A stretch of DNA of 7,334 bases, taken from assembly GCA_030456405.1 (NCBI GenBank), contig JAKDNQ010000102.1:1-7334 (forward strand), read 5' to 3'. This DNA comes from Nitrospira sp. GTDB taxonomy: Bacteria; Nitrospirota; Nitrospiria; Nitrospirales; Nitrospiraceae. The position numbers and the translations under genes were made by a program. Every line of letters starts with the position of its first letter. Within the stretch, counting starts at the first letter, position 1. The notes beneath the pieces were generated by a model. That model saw nothing but the letters and a program-made list of their open reading frames with translations. It did not search any database and had not been told where the DNA came from. This document shows, in pieces, positions 6,582 through 7,334 of the stretch.

Positions 6582-6908
6582 ATGTTGCCTTCCGAACGGA
6601 CACCTCGTCAACGGATCATCGACTTGATCGCGGGCGCCAGGCTCTCGTCTTACCAGTTGGCGCAGATGCTGAGCATTCGTGAGCGACAGGTCGAGGAGCA
6701 TCTGACTCATGTCGTGAAAACCATCGCGCGCGACAAGACAAGGAGATTCATCCTGGACCCGGCACGTTGTCATGATTGTCACTTTATTTTTCGTGACCGT
6801 AGGCGTCTCACGAGCCCGAGCCGCTGCCCGCAATGTCGAAGCGAAGCCATCGCGGCGCCCCGTTACGGAATCGATCCACTCGCTTCACGACCCGGCGATA
6901 GACAATAG
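6582..6908 (+). CDS. Small HTH/zinc-ribbon predicted transcriptional regulator (COG3357 type)
   Basis: A 108-residue protein with the architecture of predicted regulators that join a helix-turn-helix to a C-terminal zinc ribbon. Residues 8-50 (RQRIIDLIAGARLSSYQLAQ, then MLSIRERQVEEHL) form the winged-helix-like part. The ribbon has two CxxC knuckles: CHDC (63-66) within DPARCHDCHF, and CPQC (82-85) within SPSRCPQCRSEAI. The linker FRDRRRLTSPSR is basic, as is usual in this family. The start at 6582 is chosen because it opens the homologous region; the open frame runs further upstream but overlaps tldD and reads as nonsense there. No Shine-Dalgarno precedes the ATG, and a weak promoter pair would place the transcript start almost at it, so a leaderless mRNA is possible. 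The gene diverges from tldD and is followed after 40 bp by a lipoprotein gene. Control of tldDE is inference from position. Confidence 0.85.
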   Translation: MLPSERTPRQRIIDLIAGARLSSYQLAQMLSIRERQVEEHLTHVVKTIARDKTRRFILDPARCHDCHFIFRDRRRLTSPSRCPQCRSEAIAAPRYGIDPLASRPGDRQ

Positions 6909-6933
6909 CCTGTCAGGCCGGTAGGATAACTCG

Positions 6934-6940
6934 AAAAGGA
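6934..6940 (+). promoter_or_regulatory. Ribosome binding site of the small lipoprotein gene
   Basis: AAAAGGA lies eight bases before the ATG at 6949. It is a good match at normal spacing and fixes the start of the short lipoprotein gene, supporting it as a real gene in spite of its size. Confidence 0.7.
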
Positions 6941-6948
6941 CAGCGACG

Positions 6949-7170
6949 ATGACCGCACGATTCATGCTTTGGGCACTCTGCTGTATTCTGCTTATGGGTT
7001 GTTCCGGTGACAAGGCTAAGGATCTGCTCGAGACCGCCGAGTTCGAAGAGCGCCAGATGAACCTGCCCCACGCGAAGCAGTTGTACGAAGACGTGATCCG
7101 TCTCTATCCCAATAGCAAAGAAGCAGCCACGGCCCAGGCGCGTCTCGCCGCTCTCAATAAAGTCTCCTAG
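6949..7170 (+). CDS. Small TPR-like lipoprotein, function unknown
   Basis: A 73-residue predicted lipoprotein. Residues 1-17 are a lipoprotein signal (MTARFMLWALCCILLMG) ending in the lipobox LMGC with Cys18 as the lipidation site, followed by Ser19, which does not signal inner-membrane retention under the Asp+2 rule. The mature part of about 55 residues reads as one TPR-like helical hairpin: LLETAEFEERQMNLPHAKQ (26-44) then LYEDVIRLYPNSKEAATAQA (45-64). This AxxLYxxxIxxYPxSxxAxxA pattern resembles one repeat of the BamD/YbgF-type envelope TPR proteins, though it is far shorter than either. It may therefore be a membrane-anchored adaptor that docks on a larger partner. The gene starts 40 bp after the regulator gene on the same strand and may share its transcript. 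The lipoprotein call is solid; a specific function cannot be given. Confidence 0.85.
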   Translation: MTARFMLWALCCILLMGCSGDKAKDLLETAEFEERQMNLPHAKQLYEDVIRLYPNSKEAATAQARLAALNKVS

Positions 7171-7327
7171 CCGCCATTGCAGCAGAAGCGCTCAAGAACG
7201 CGGGTTCAGTCACCTCGTCTTAGGAAACCATGGAATGAACGAACTCGTTGTCCGTTGGTAGGTTCGATATTCCTCTCCTCGGCTCGTGAGGGCTTGTCGC
7301 TCCGTCCATGGAATGCCCGTGACTTTC
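7171..7327. other. Gap after the lipoprotein gene
   Basis: No gene is seen in this stretch; starts on the plus strand hit stops within nine codons (for example MNELVVRW from 7236). It contains a perfect 10-bp direct repeat, CCATGGAATG, at 7228-7237 and 7306-7315. I find no convincing intrinsic terminator after the lipoprotein gene and no good -10/-35 pair. Confidence 0.4.
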
Positions 7328-7332
7328 AGGAG
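7328..7332 (+). promoter_or_regulatory. Possible ribosome binding site of a gene beyond the right edge
   Basis: AGGAG followed by AG ends the window. It is a good Shine-Dalgarno match after a gene-free stretch, so a plus-strand start codon a few bases outside the window would be expected if it is real. The motif is short enough to occur by chance. Confidence 0.3.
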
Positions 7333-7334
7333 AG

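Noticed and set aside
7228..7315. 10-bp direct repeat CCATGGAATG as a target-site duplication
   Set aside because: The 68 bases between the copies show no terminal inverted repeats or element-like content, so chance or local duplication is as likely.

Overview
The window looks like chromosomal DNA of a moderately GC-rich Gram-negative bacterium. Several features are consistent with the Nitrospirota, probably Nitrospira or a close relative: the style of the HTH/zinc-ribbon regulator, the TldD subfamily motif, the exported TPR proteins, and a CGTGAAACGTGAATCG-like intergenic repeat. This placement is inference from family resemblance; no rRNA or other taxonomic marker is present.

Layout: five genes lie on the minus strand and two on the plus strand. 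Reading the minus strand from right to left: tldD (5022-6488) overlaps tldE/pmbA (3682-5025) by ATGA. Next come a 315-bp gap without a recognisable gene, a six-helix integral membrane protein of unknown function (2350-3366), a gap with a candidate promoter, an exported TPR protein with conserved-looking histidine clusters (424-2082), a repeat-rich 176-bp gap, and the 5' part of an exported methionine sulfoxide reductase A running off the left edge (1-247). Diverging from tldD on the plus strand are a small HTH/zinc-ribbon regulator (6582-6908) and, 40 bp further on, a 73-residue lipoprotein with one TPR-like hairpin (6949-7170). The last bases carry an AGGAG stretch that may be the ribosome binding site of a gene beyond the right edge.

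How the genes may fit together: TldD and TldE form a heterodimeric zinc protease, here clearly one transcription unit. The divergently placed regulator shares a 93-bp spacer with tldD that contains a perfect 11-bp palindrome, so it is a natural candidate controller of tldDE, of itself and of the lipoprotein gene. MsrA repairs oxidised methionine and, with its signal peptide, would act outside the cytoplasm. The TPR and membrane proteins have no function I can assign. No RNA gene, insertion sequence, CRISPR array or prophage gene was seen. The less ordinary content is the regulator/tldDE divergon, the histidine-rich TPR family, and several inverted repeats in the gaps.
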